Assembly (NCBI GenBank): GCA_039000515.1
Contig: JBCFYV010000012.1
Coordinates: 6,220,826 to 6,284,825 of the forward strand
Length of the DNA stretch: 64,000 bases
Origin: Timema cristinae
Taxonomy: Eukaryota; Arthropoda; Insecta; Phasmatodea; Timematidae
Direction of reading: 5' to 3'
Shown here: positions 11,185 through 20,899 of the stretch, piece by piece
Numbering within the stretch: position 1 is the first letter of the stretch
How the letters are laid out: every line of letters starts with the position of its first letter
Position numbers and translations under genes: made by a program
Notes under the pieces: model-generated
Databases searched by the model: none
What the model was told of the DNA's origin: nothing
What the model saw: the letters and a program-made list of their open reading frames with translations, nothing else

Positions 11185-11432
11185 CCTACCAATTTCGGTG
11201 GCTAAATGGTCTTAATTTCATCACATTGGCAATAAACTAGACTGCCAATGACTGGAAGATCGGGTGTACTAAGGTTGGTTTTCCCTTGAATGTTTTTCCA
11301 AGCAGCCTTCACACAAATTCGGATACTCTTTCTTTTAATCCAACCTTATTCATTCCTATCACTTTAGAGTAATATGTATGTATATATGCGTGTAGCCCAA
11401 ATGAGTAGTAAGATCTGGCTCTAAAAAAACTA
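11185..11432 (+). repeat. SINE family 1, plus strand
   Basis: Head AATTTCGGTGGCTAAATGG, body GATCGGGTGTACTAAGG and TTCACACAAATTCGGATAC, tail CCCAAATGAGTAGTAAGATC. The head is diverged at box A. Confidence 0.7.
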
Positions 11433-11554
11433 TGACATATTTCTAACTTTTCCTTGTCACGTCATATTCTCAGACGTTCCGAGGTTTCGCCTATTTACCA
11501 GGTGTGCATAGTTATTCATAATAAGATGACCGGGTTCAAATTCAGCAGGTTCAC

Positions 11555-11632
11555 CTCAGTGGTTTGGGGATAAATTGCTCGTCTCAGGACCCGATGTTCG
11601 TGGGTTCAAACCTAGCCGCTTTCACCAGATCT
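11555..11632 (+). repeat. tRNA-like sequence of unknown family
   Basis: TCAGTGGTTTGGGGATAAAT followed about 30 nt later by GTGGGTTCAAACCTAGC resembles an A box and B box pair. No cloverleaf can be drawn with confidence. It may be a SINE head. Confidence 0.35.
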
Positions 11633-11699
11633 TTATTAAGTCATAAAAATATATATCATAACTTACGTCGGAGGGGAAGTTAATCCGTTGGTACCATGT

Positions 11700-11900
11700 A
11701 TTATTATTATTATTATTACTATTAGCACCGCGTCTGACTACCCATTCGGGTTATACTCACTTACGCTAATGTGTAATGGTAGTGTGATTGTGAGATGAAA
11801 TGGAGGACCTACAGTTTAACGTGGAATCCGAACCACGGTGGAGGCCTGGCATTCCCCACATTCACAAGATGTCTTGTCAGAGGTGAAGGAAGGGTACCAT
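11700..11900 (-). repeat. SINE family 2, minus strand, head missing
   Basis: It begins with an ATT run (reversed tail), then GCACCGCGTCTGACTACCCA and the body GTAATGGTAGTGTGATTGTG, GGAATCCGAACCACGGTGG and GTCTTGTCAGAGGTGAAGG. It stops before the tRNA-derived head seen at 14128, so it is truncated at the 5' end. Confidence 0.8.
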
Positions 11901-12059
11901 GTAAATTGTGGCTTATTAAGTAACCCTGGAAGGTTTGTGAAAATAATTTTCTAAGCAAGATTGGTAGGTCCTTTCCCTCTCGCTCATAGAAATTATCGTG
12001 TGCTGATATAATCAGTCGGTTCAGAATGTATACGCTAAATACTATAAATAAATAAAATG

Positions 12060-12270
12060 TAAAAGTTGAGCCGATGCCTCTGGCACAGTTTTATCACCAG
12101 TAGGCCCTAGTGACGCCCCCCTCCCTCCTTCTCACGGGCAGCGTCATGACGTAATCCGTGAGTCATGGGACCTGACTCAAAAGTGCGAAGATCGTCACTC
12201 CCATGGCACCAGCACAAGCAACCGTGCGCTACATGATCTGGTATTTCACGATCATTGCGCGTTAGGGCTA
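12060..12270. promoter_or_regulatory. GC-rich patch with three clustered bZIP (CRE/AP-1) motifs
   Basis: TGACGTAA at 12147-12154, TGAGTCA at 12159-12165 and TGACTCA at 12173-12179 lie within 33 bp in a patch much GC-richer than its surroundings. Such spacing is typical of animal enhancers or promoters bound by CREB/AP-1 proteins. No transcript start or gene is evident nearby, so function is unproven. It could be part of an old transposon. Confidence 0.25.
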
Positions 12271-13079
12271 TACGCATATATTCTAACTATGATAACGATG
12301 ATATTAGGGATGCAGACGTTTGCATTTAAGAAGAAATGCACCTGCATTCACTTGTAGGTTCACGTGAAGGAAGAGGGGAACAGCTTATGAGAAACTTGAA
12401 AGGTAAAGGTTATTCAGAGAGTTTCACTAAAAAATACATGATATTCAAAAAATAATTTTCAAAAAACCAACAAGAATATTGCTGACTTTTTTTATGAAAG
12501 GATTAAATAAATTGTTGAGTATTTTATGAAGACTTATTGCATTGTTTTACGTAAAAATGAAATAGTTTTGGAAAATAGTTTTTGTACATACATCATTCAG
12601 GCTATCTAATTACAGTCTGTATTAAACATTGTTTGTTTTATTAGTCACTTAAACACAGCTTGTGTTTATCGTGCTTAGTAATGTAATATTAGGAAATAAT
12701 TGAGTTATCGGCACCAGTACAGTTATTTTATAACGTGGGTCGGGTCCCAGAGTTGTTTCAGAGAAGTGTTTTATGCAAACGGCCAGTTGTAGCAGCATTT
12801 GACATTCCCGTTTGGCCATGTGCTGCGATTTTTGTAGCAAACATTATTTGTCTTTCCATCTAAAGCAACATTTACCGCTCGTCTGTCGTAATAACTCATT
12901 GTTCGAATAGTAAGTGGAACCTATGCGTATACGCGTGGCCCTACGATTTATTAGACTTTATACATAGTATTTTATTATTACTACTAATTGTACGTTCTAA
13001 AATAGCTGATTATGACTCTAGACTTAGAAATAAGCTATCTCTAGAGTAGGTAAAACATCCACTCCTCGGTTATCAATTC
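12271..13079. other. Interval without recognised content
   Basis: A minus-strand frame at 12649-12840 (63 codons) has no recognised motif. No repeat family member is seen. Confidence 0.4.
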
Positions 13080-13200
13080 ATCACTGCGAAAGGGGAAGCT
13101 CCAATTTCTCCACATTCAAATGTTTCGACACATGCCGGGAATTAAACCCAAAACCCTTAACCCAGAAGGCAGCCACGCTACCGACTGAACTAAGGTGAAG
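13080..13200 (-). repeat. SINE family 3 (tRNA-like head), minus strand
   Basis: CACTGCGAAAGGGGAAGCTCC, then CCGGGAATTAAACCC (reverse of a B box) and CTACCGACTGAACTAAGG (reverse of a TTCAGTCGG A box). The same order occurs at 61255-61390, and in part in the palindrome at 35085-35175. Confidence 0.65.
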
Positions 13201-13289
13201 GACATTTGTTCATTGATCGAACTTGTATCATTTAGGACTGAAGTGACTCACAAGTTGGGCACACGGATTAAACATCAAACTAATCTAAT

Positions 13290-13482
13290 CCAGATTTTTT
13301 ATTTCAAGGAGGCTGGGGATTGAATTCCTTCCAGGTATACTGAGTGCGATTTTTATTAAACGGTTTCTTAACCTCCTAACAAAAATACGGGTGTATGTTC
13401 TTTAAATTATACCTACCTCATCAGCATGATTTAATGTGTAAATACTTGATGTTTAGTAAGACGCGGGGAGGGGGGGAGGGGT
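13290..13482 (+). repeat. SINE family 1 remnant ending in a G-run
   Basis: GGCTGGGGATTGAATTCC, CAGGTATACTGAGTGCG and the tail TTGATGTTTAGTAAGACGCG can be followed. The tail runs into GGGG-A-GGGGGGG-A-GGGG at 13465-13481, which could form a G-quadruplex. Confidence 0.55.
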
Positions 13483-14126
13483 AGTACTTTCTTTAGATGT
13501 TTGAATTCTCAGTGTTTTGTGTGAAAGTCTCATTTCAAGGTCACAAGGGATCGTAACCACCAAGTAGAGTAATATGACAATTCTTTTCTTGGCATGTTCA
13601 AAGACAGCTGTTTTAAAATCGTTGTTGGGAGACTGAGACAGTGGTTGCCATTTAAATCACACATAATATACCTTTTACCCTTGTTGTTTATATGTAAGTT
13701 TTTGGACAATGTCAATAAATTATATCTATACAGCGATTAGATCAAATGCGTTGCTATAATAGGTTGAGTGTAAAATCTAGCAATAATAAACATGATAATC
13801 AGCTGACGAGTGTTTTTCACTATTAATTTTTAAACTACGCGTAGGCTAGTTAGATCCAAGAGTTAAAAAAAGACAAAAATAAGGAAGAGTGAGAATTACT
13901 CGTTGCTTCATATCATGAACATTTTTACTAATGTTTACATCTTTCCTTTTTAGCAACTTACTTAATCCAATAATTTTATTTAGCAAATTTCAAATAACAT
14001 TAATCTATATAACAGACCAATCACCGAAATCAGTAAGGAACAAAAGTCTTATTTCGGAGATTGTCTGCAAAAAATCGGAAATAAATTATCACCTTAACTT
14101 GGGATTCTCATAAGAATTATTTTTCT
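13483..14126. other. AT-rich interval, nothing recognised
   Basis: Short frames at 13530-13715 (minus) and 13931-14113 (plus) have no motif. No repeat is seen. Confidence 0.45.
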
Positions 14127-14127
14127 G

Positions 14128-14412
14128 TGGGTGACCTGGCGGTCTAGGGGTAAGGTGTCAGACTTCTGTGCTGGCGGCCGAGGTTCAATCCTTGGTCCAG
14201 GCACAGATTTATCTGATTACCAAACCCTTCCTTCACCTCTGACAAGACGTGTATTAATCACAACTTGTGAATGTGGGGTATACCAGGCCTCCACCGTGGT
14301 TTGGATCCCACGTTAAACTGTAGGTCCTTCATTTCATCTCACAATCACCCTACCATTACACATTAGCGTAAGTGCGTATAACCTGAACGGGTAGTAAGAC
14401 GTGCTGCATATA
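14128..14412 (+). repeat. SINE family 2, full length
   Basis: The tRNA-derived head is at 14130-14205: GGCGGTCTAGGGGTAAGGTG (box A region) and GAGGTTCAATCCTTGGTCC (box B region). The body includes CCTTCACCTCTGACAAGACG and CTCCACCGTGGTTTGGATCC. The tail CCTGAACGGGTAGTAAGACG with an AATA run is shared with SINE family 1 although the heads differ. Other copies are at 11700, 34255 and 37143. Confidence 0.85.
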
Positions 14413-14727
14413 ATAATAATAGTTTTCTGCGTCAAATACAACCTTATGAGGAATAAGATTGAAAGTTCCATACCTGGTATGAGAGGCGTTATCATCCCTG
14501 GGCCAAACGACGGGACCCAGAGGTGTGTACAGTGTGTACATAGCGAGAGAGAGAGGCCAGGCCAGTCAAGCCTCCAGACAGTCGGGCAAACAGAACAATC
14601 TACTAGAGAGAGCCTTGTTCACAGCCTTTCTCTAATGGAACATACTCCAAGGCTGAGTCGGATCAACGATACTCAACTCTTGTGCGGATAGGATCTGCAT
14701 TTTACTATATGGTATATATCATGGTGA
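14413..14727. other. Unrecognised interval between a SINE and a LINE tail
   Basis: A 96-codon plus frame begins in the SINE tail and crosses this stretch; it reflects sequence context and not a recognised protein. A GCGAGAGAGAGAGGCC purine run lies at 14543-14558. Confidence 0.35.
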
Positions 14728-14985
14728 TAGGAGGAAGCCACTATGATGAGTTGCATACCCTGTGCACATCACAAGATATTGCTAGAATAATCAAGTCTCG
14801 TTGATTACGGTGGGCAGGACATTTAGCGTGAATGGGAGGTTCTAGAACTTTGTTCAGGGTACTGACTGGTAGACCCAATAGAAAGATACCATTGGGAAGA
14901 CCTAGACACGGATGGTAGGATAGCATTTAAATGGACCTGAAAGAAATAGAGTGTAGTGAGGTGGACTGGATAGAACTAGCTCAAG
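14728..14985 (+). pseudogene. Non-LTR retrotransposon reverse transcriptase, C-terminal remnant
   Basis: The plus strand encodes, with stops and frame changes, LRWAGHL at about 14808, an RVLTGRPNRKIPLGRPRHGW stretch at about 14855-14915, then DLKEIE and EVDWIELAQDR to 14985. This is the C-terminal end of a LINE ORF2, of the same family as 2716 and 24599. Only the last 85 or so codons remain. Its last 45 bases are the founder sequence of the tandem array that follows directly. Confidence 0.8.
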
Positions 14986-15992
14986 ATAGGAATAATGTGT
15001 AATAAGGTGGACTGGGTAGAACTAGCTCAAGAGAGGTATAAGGTGTAATAAGGTGGACTGGATAGAACTAGCTCGTATAGGGTAGTGGTGTAATGAGGTG
15101 GACTGGATAGAACTAGTTCAAGATAGGGATAAGGTGTAATAAGGTGGACTGGATAGAACTAGCTCGAGATAGGAATAGGGTGTAATGAGGTGGACTGGAT
15201 AGAACTAGCTCAAGATAGGAATAGGGTGTAATGAGGTGGACTGGATATAACTAGCTCAAGAAAGGGATAGGATGTAATGAGGTGAATTGGATATAACTAG
15301 CTCAAGATAGGGATAGGATGTAGTGAGGTGGACTGGTTAGAGCTAGCTCAAGAGAGGGATAAGGTGTAATGAGGTGGTCTGGATAGAACTAGCTCAAGAT
15401 AGGAATAGGGTGTAATGAGGTGGACTGGATATAACTAGCTCAAGATAGGAATAGAGTGTAGTGAGGTGGACTGGATAGAACTAGCTCAAGATAGGAATAA
15501 TGTTTAATAAGGTGGACTGGGTAGAACTAGCTCAAGAGAGGTATAAGGTGTAATAAGGTGGACTGGATAGAACTAGCTCGAGAGAGGTATAAGGTGTAAT
15601 AAGGTGGACTGGATAGAACTAGCTCGAGATAGGGTAGTGGTGTAATGAGGTGGACTGGATAGAACTAGTTCAAGATAGGGATAAGGTGTAATAAGGTGGA
15701 CTGGATAGAACTAGCTCGAGATAGGAATAGGGTGTAATGAGGTGGACTGGATAGAACTAGCTCCAGAAAGGGATAGGATGTAATGAGGTGAATTGGATAT
15801 AACTAGCTCCAGAAAGGGATAGGATGTAATGAGGTGAATTGGATATAACTAGCTCAAGATAGGGATAGAATGTAATGAGGTGGACTGGTTAGAGCTAGCT
15901 AAAGAGAGGGATAAGGTGTAATGAGGTGGACTGGTTAGAGCTAGCTCAAGAGAGGGATAAGGTGTAATGAGGTGGTCTGGATAGAACTAGAA
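14943..15992 (+). repeat. 46-bp minisatellite, about 23 copies, grown from the LINE 3' end
   Basis: Units of about 46 bp contain GAGGTGGACTGGATAGAACT and AGCTCAAGATAGGAATA. The first unit is continuous with the LINE frame encoding EVDWIELAQDR. As 46 is not a multiple of three, the frame is lost at once. Variants (TATAACT, AGAGAGGGATAAGG, GGTTAGAGCTAGC) are arranged in blocks; for example the order of variants at 14985-15120 recurs at 15490-15670, so duplications of several units occurred. Confidence 0.9.
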
Positions 15993-16099
15993 AGGCCATA
16001 GAGAAGGTAATTGGCTTAGTATATTTACCTTGTGCTACAATGTTGTTATCACCCCATCACCTCCTTACCCCTCCTCACTACCCCCAGGATTCACGACTA

Positions 16100-16270
16100 C
16101 AATGGGCTAGCCACATCTAATTAAACTAATGGGGTAGGAAGGCAAAAGGTAGAACTTGACAAAAATTAATTTCAAATTTGCGTGGAATTTGGGACATTTA
16201 GGAAACACACCCTAATTGTATTTGACCGGGATTTGAATCCCGACCTATCAGTCACCATCAAACCAGACTA
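16100..16270 (-). repeat. SINE family 1 remnant, minus strand
   Basis: AATGGGGTAGGAAGGCAAAA, AATTTGCGTGGAATTTGGGA and GACCGGGATTTGAATCCCGAC are the reversed body and B-box region. The head is diverged. Confidence 0.6.
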
Positions 16271-17130
16271 GATATAAATTACATTTATTTTACGTGCCCA
16301 TCAAAGCCAGATCTGAATCATATTGTTTTTACTCTTTTTAGTTTCATTCACTTAACATATATATAGATTGTTTACCTATGATATTTCCCATTACATTATA
16401 CAGGATTGACACTATTTTCTTTACACGAAATTCCCTGTCTTTCCCATTTTTTCTAGAATAGATTTCCATTGTTTTTATACAGCTTGGATTATAAACCAGT
16501 TTAGATAAATGATATCTAATTTGTGATAAAAACACTAACAAGTGCTAAGTCATGTAATTGATGTTTAAAAACTGAGCTTGATCAACTCAATTTTTCAGAA
16601 GGGGAACGGGAGAAAATACATTTGTAAAATCAGCATGATTACTTGATCAGTTCAGTGGTTTTTCTTCATGCCAAGTTCTACTATCTGAATGTTGCATATA
16701 AATTACCCAAGTCATAAAACAATTATATATATATGTATGTATATAATAACTACTTTGGCTAAAATAAATTGCTCAATGTTGAGAAATTTATAACATATAT
16801 TCCAGACCTTTTCTAACTGACAGACCAACGGTCTTAAGATAATTTGACAGTATAAATTCCATTACACAATTTTAATAAGCGTATAATTATAAGCTATAAA
16901 ATAAACGCTGATTCAATGGTTTTAAATTATTATAGTTCACGAGCTATAAAGGATCAAACATTCTATTTATGTTAATTTAGTGTAACTAGACATTTATACG
17001 GGATGTTTACAGTGATATATTTATAGTACTATTAATATTTCATTGTGTTCACCTCGTATGAATGTCTAGTTTTACTATTCAGCCTAATACATTAATTATT
17101 TTAGAATCAAATATCCGAAACTTATTTTTA
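16271..17130. other. AT-rich interval, nothing recognised
   Basis: It holds a short ATATATATGTATGTATAT run near 16725 and no coding or repeat signature. Confidence 0.5.
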
Positions 17131-17740
17131 TGCTTTAGAGTGAGGAATTCTTTATCTAGATATCATATTTTGAAAATTGAAAAATGACACCTTGACACGG
17201 GAATTGAACCCGGGACCTTTGACTTAGTACACGAATGCTCTAACCACTGAGCTATCCTGGAATCGTCCCATACTCAGGGTCATTCTTCACTCATATTTAA
17301 GACAGAGTCTATGATGGACGGATAAAAATCGTCAGCTACAAATGTGTGATTTTATTAAGATATAATATCTAGATGGAGAATTCCTCACTAAAAATCATAA
17401 ATAATAACTTAGGCTATTTAATTCTTAAATATGCAATCCCTTACAATTATAATAATTGTACAAGTGGCGGCATTAAGCCAACTACCAGTCGAAGCTGGTT
17501 GCGTTATCTGATAGCTCGTGATCTTAATAAAATTACACATTTGTAACCAACGATTTCCGCACGTCCATCATAGACTCTGCCTTAAAATATGAGTGAAGAA
17601 TGACCCTGGGCACGGGACCATTACTAGATAGCTCAGTGGTTAGAGCATTCACGTACTACGTTAAAGGTCCCGGGTTCGATTCCCGTGTCCAAGTGTAATT
17701 TTCCAATTTTCAGAATTCATTATTTTACCTTAACAAAGGT
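17131..17740. mobile_element. Fold-back element with two opposed tRNA-like ends
   Basis: A tRNA-like domain on the minus strand (17190-17260) and one on the plus strand (17624-17694) point outwards. Arms 17160-17360 and 17522-17740 are reverse complements in order: TTTTGAAAATTGAAAAATG / CATTTTT-type end, the tRNA-like domain, TCATTCTTCACTCATATTT, the CTATGATGGACG segment and TACAAATGTGTGATTTTATTA. About 160 bp of spacer includes a second inverted phrase (GAGGAATTC / GAATTCCTC). The plus tRNA-like copy has perfect boxes (TAGCTCAGTGG and GGTTCGATTCC). No protein is encoded, so mobilisation would need outside enzymes. It could be two SINE copies inserted head to head, but the same layout recurs at 980 and 35.4-36.3 kb. 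Confidence 0.75.
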
Positions 17741-17965
17741 AGACCTAAAGCATCAAATATTAATTTTGACCACCTATAACTCGTGAAATGTAGTTATTTG
17801 AACTCATTGAATGACTATAATGCTATAATACTTGTGCTGTAAGATTTTACTGTCGAATGACCTTAAGATGAACCAATTTAAAGTGCGGAATGAATCATTT
17901 TATAAACGTAATACTAAACCATTTGAGAATGTGATATGTGGAAATTTGGCATTATTTCGGGAAAT
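17741..17965. other. AT-rich flank of the LTR element
   Basis: No repeat or frame is visible. It ends directly at the TG of the LTR. Confidence 0.4.
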
Positions 17966-18501
17966 TGTAATGATATGAAATTATACATATCAATAATTTA
18001 TTATTTAAATCTATATTCAAAATTACGATATTTAATATTCGAGTGGGCTGTAAGATTTATTTGTGTAGAACTGTCGAGTTGTAAGGTGTGGTGAAATCCT
18101 TCTACGTCTCTATTTAAAAAGACAACGCACTTTCCGTGGAAAGAGACGCACCTGGATGACCTCACCCCTTTTCTTCTAGGAAGCTTCGAGAAGGAAATGT
18201 CGCTTGATATACCCCTTCAAATGCGCACATCTCCTCACTGCTGGTGATCCTTCCTTCTCGACAAGAACACGTATAGCTAAGATTCATTTAACGCAATAGT
18301 CGTGCTTATATCAAAATATAAAATGCGTGTGATATCTAGTTAAAAGTAAACAGTTTATTCATTTAAAATAAAAATAAAAGACTATAAAAAAAAGACACCA
18401 GAACTTTTAATTAAAAAATAATATAATTAATTATTAAAATAATATCACCCTTACGATGGCGTATAGACATTTCTTATCAGTCTAGCGTTTTAATTATTAC
18501 A
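17966..18501 (+). mobile_element. Ty3/Gypsy element, left LTR (536 bp)
   Basis: It starts TGTAATGATATG and ends TTAATTATTACA, so the outermost six bases TGTAAT/ATTACA are perfect inverted repeats. It is repeated almost exactly at 23261-23777. The two differ by about 20 bp missing near 18095-18115 in the second copy and a handful of substitutions, which suggests a fairly recent origin. The R/U5 limits cannot be placed from sequence alone. Confidence 0.85.
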
Positions 18502-18505
18502 ATAA

Positions 18506-18526
18506 TGGCTTCCCAACGTGGAAGGC
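18506..18526 (+). other. Primer binding site, tRNA-Lys-like
   Basis: TGGCTTCCCAACGTGG lies 4 nt after the LTR. It resembles the lysine (Lys1,2) primer site TGGCGCCCAACGTGG, differing by a small change after TGGC, and is where a tRNA 3' end would prime minus-strand DNA. Confidence 0.6.
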
Positions 18527-18844
18527 CTGATAAGCTGAGTTAAAAAATGTATACATAAATTCAGTTCACAACCCGAGAAAGTGAAATTGAGTGCTCAAAG
18601 AACACTGAAAGTGCCACAAACAGCTTAAGTACTTTAAAAACAAAAAACAACAACAAGCCAGGTGACTTAAGAAGAAGTAGTTCCAAAGCAGACGACGTCG
18701 GAAGAAGTTCCAAACCAGGTGACTTCAAAGGGAGAACTTCCAAATCAGGTAGCTTCACAAGAAGGTCAGAGCTTCTAGACTACAGGTGAGGTACGCAGGG
18801 AGAATCTTACGTAAGTCATCAACAACAACAAAATTGCATTAAAT
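18527..18844 (+). other. Untranslated leader of the Gypsy element
   Basis: The leader of about 320 nt contains three related SSK.GD-type coding-like repeats (CCAGGTGACTT phrases at about 18659 and 18714). A CAG/GTGAGG splice-donor-like site lies near 18784. The copy at 23800-24120 is essentially identical. Confidence 0.55.
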
Positions 18845-20899
18845 ATGGAAGAGACAGACAGTAGTAGCAGTGAAGATAACCTTCCCCTAGCACAATATTC
18901 CCAACCAATAGTAAAAGAACATTCTTGTTTAGAACTATCTGATCAGGAACAACGTGAACAACAAATTAAGAAGGTAGTTGAACCAATAGCTCATATAGAA
19001 TAAGACTTAAGGGGGGTGGAGAATGTTTCAAAGGTAGAAGGTATAGCTCAACAAACCACCTCAGCAAATGACCTCAATGTAATATTAATGCAGTTAGTGC
19101 AGCAAATGAGAGAGAGTAGTGAAAAGAGTGAAATGTTAAATCAGCAAATGAGAGAGAGTAGTGAAAAGAGTGAAATGTTAAATCAGCAAATGAAAGAGAG
19201 TAGTGAAAAGTTGAGTCAGAAAATAGATGAAAATAGTCAGAAAATAGATGAAAGGTTTGACAAAAATAGTCAGGAGCTACAAAAACTAGCCAGGAGCTAC
19301 AAGAAATAAAAATAAAGGATAATGAAAGCAATGAAAATAATCAGAAACTAAACATTAAGTTTGATGAAAAATTTAAGAATGTAAATGAACAATTCAACAG
19401 GTTAGAACAAGAATTACAGGGTAAATTTCGAGAAGTACAAAATGACTTTGACATAAAATTACAGAAAGTCCAACAACAGACTAAAAGTGACCAAATGCAG
19501 GTAAGGGACGAACTACAGACGCTTAGTGAAGACTGTATTAAGTCAGAAAATCAGATGAATGAGCAGATAAAAGAACTCAAAGATGCAAAGGAAAACTTGA
19601 AGTTTAGACAGGACTCTTTAAATTCTAAGGTAAAAACTACTCAGGAAAGTTGCGAAAAAAATAAAAATGAAATTCTAGAACGGGTACAAAATTTAACAGA
19701 ATGGTTTGCGACTGTTGAAAAAAGAGCAACAAATATATAGTGATAACCTTAAATTCCAAAATGACCTCTTTGATGGACACACTGTACCAGATGTGTACAT
19801 AAAGGAAATATTTGACCACCAATTGGACAAATTTAAGGACAACCTGACTGAGACTGTGGACAAGACGTCACAAACAGTCAAACAAATGCGACCACAATTA
19901 GAACAGGCTAAGTCAAAATATGACGAGGTAGTAGAAAAAGGGACGCTAATTACCACTGGTGCCTTAGTATTACCCAGTACAGGCATACAGAATCAATTAA
20001 TGGAATCTGTACCCACCTTCAGTGGAAATAATGATAGGGTGCATGCTGTACAATTTTTGAAAAAGATGGATAGACTTTTTGAAAATAGTAAACTCACCGA
20101 AGCACAAAAAATAGCATTTTTTAATTCAAAGTTAGTAGGTGACGCTGAAGCGTGGCTGAATAATCACGAGGCTGAATATACATCATATGAAGCAATAAAG
20201 ATACCTTTTCGTAAACGATTTTGGTCCGTGTATAAGCAGGACAAATTAGTAAATGATATTTTTACAGGCCGGTATGATCCACATCGAGGGCCTATGTGTG
20301 ACTATTACAATAGATATGCCATGCAGGCAGGGAATTTGGACATCCCTATTGACGAGGAAAGATTAGTAAATCAGTTATTGCATCACTTCCCACGTGAAAT
20401 ACAAGATGCTCTTATAGCTGCTAGAGTAAAAACTAGCGTTGAAATGAGAGAAATTCTAGAAATATTTGATGAGCGCTCTAGGAGAGAAAGGTCGAAACCA
20501 CACATGCAAGATAGATCATTTCAAAATGGAGGAAACCATTTAAATAGGGAGAGTAGACATAACCAGGCACGACCTATCCAGAGATCGAACCAGGAGTCGA
20601 GAAATCGAACTTGGGAAAATTACAATAATCAGTGAAACAATTTTAATCCTAATTACACTAATCCTAATCAAAAGGGAAATTATTCTAATCCTAATCACAA
20701 GGGAGATTTTTCTAGACCACCAGGGGATAGAATAAACTTAATCCAAAGAAAAGAACACAAGGGTAACGTTAGTCAACAAAGAAATCAGCTGATGAACACA
20801 GACCTTGAAAAAATAGAACCACACCCACTAAAAACCCATGTCATTGTTCATGAAGAACCGGGACAAAACTTTCAAAAAAATGGTCAGACAAGTCATTGA
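18845..20899 (+). pseudogene. gag: Gag polyprotein of the Ty3/Gypsy element, broken
   Basis: Gag packages retrotransposon RNA in cytoplasmic particles. ATG at 18845 starts an acidic serine-rich N-terminus. A TAA at 19001 interrupts it, and the same frame goes on to 19309 through a long coiled-coil region with three near-repeats of QQMRESSEKSEMLN type. A one-base loss in an A-run near 19278 (compare 24560) shifts the frame. The frames to 19740 and then from 19706 to 20635 carry the capsid: a PTFSG motif at about 20013, WLNNHEAEY, the F..RF segment, and HHFPREIQ, all typical of the Retrotrans_gag domain. An in-frame TGA at 20633 is followed by 87 more in-frame codons with Asn-Pro repeats up to 20899. 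No CCHC zinc knuckle is seen. It is inactive as written. Confidence 0.8.

Noticed and set aside
17190..17694. Functional tRNA genes
   Set aside because: A and B boxes are good, but acceptor and anticodon stems pair poorly and the same sequence recurs as a dispersed repeat.
18561..18758. 65-codon minus frame found twice (also 23837-24034)
   Set aside because: It is the antisense of the Gypsy leader and its identity only reflects the duplication.
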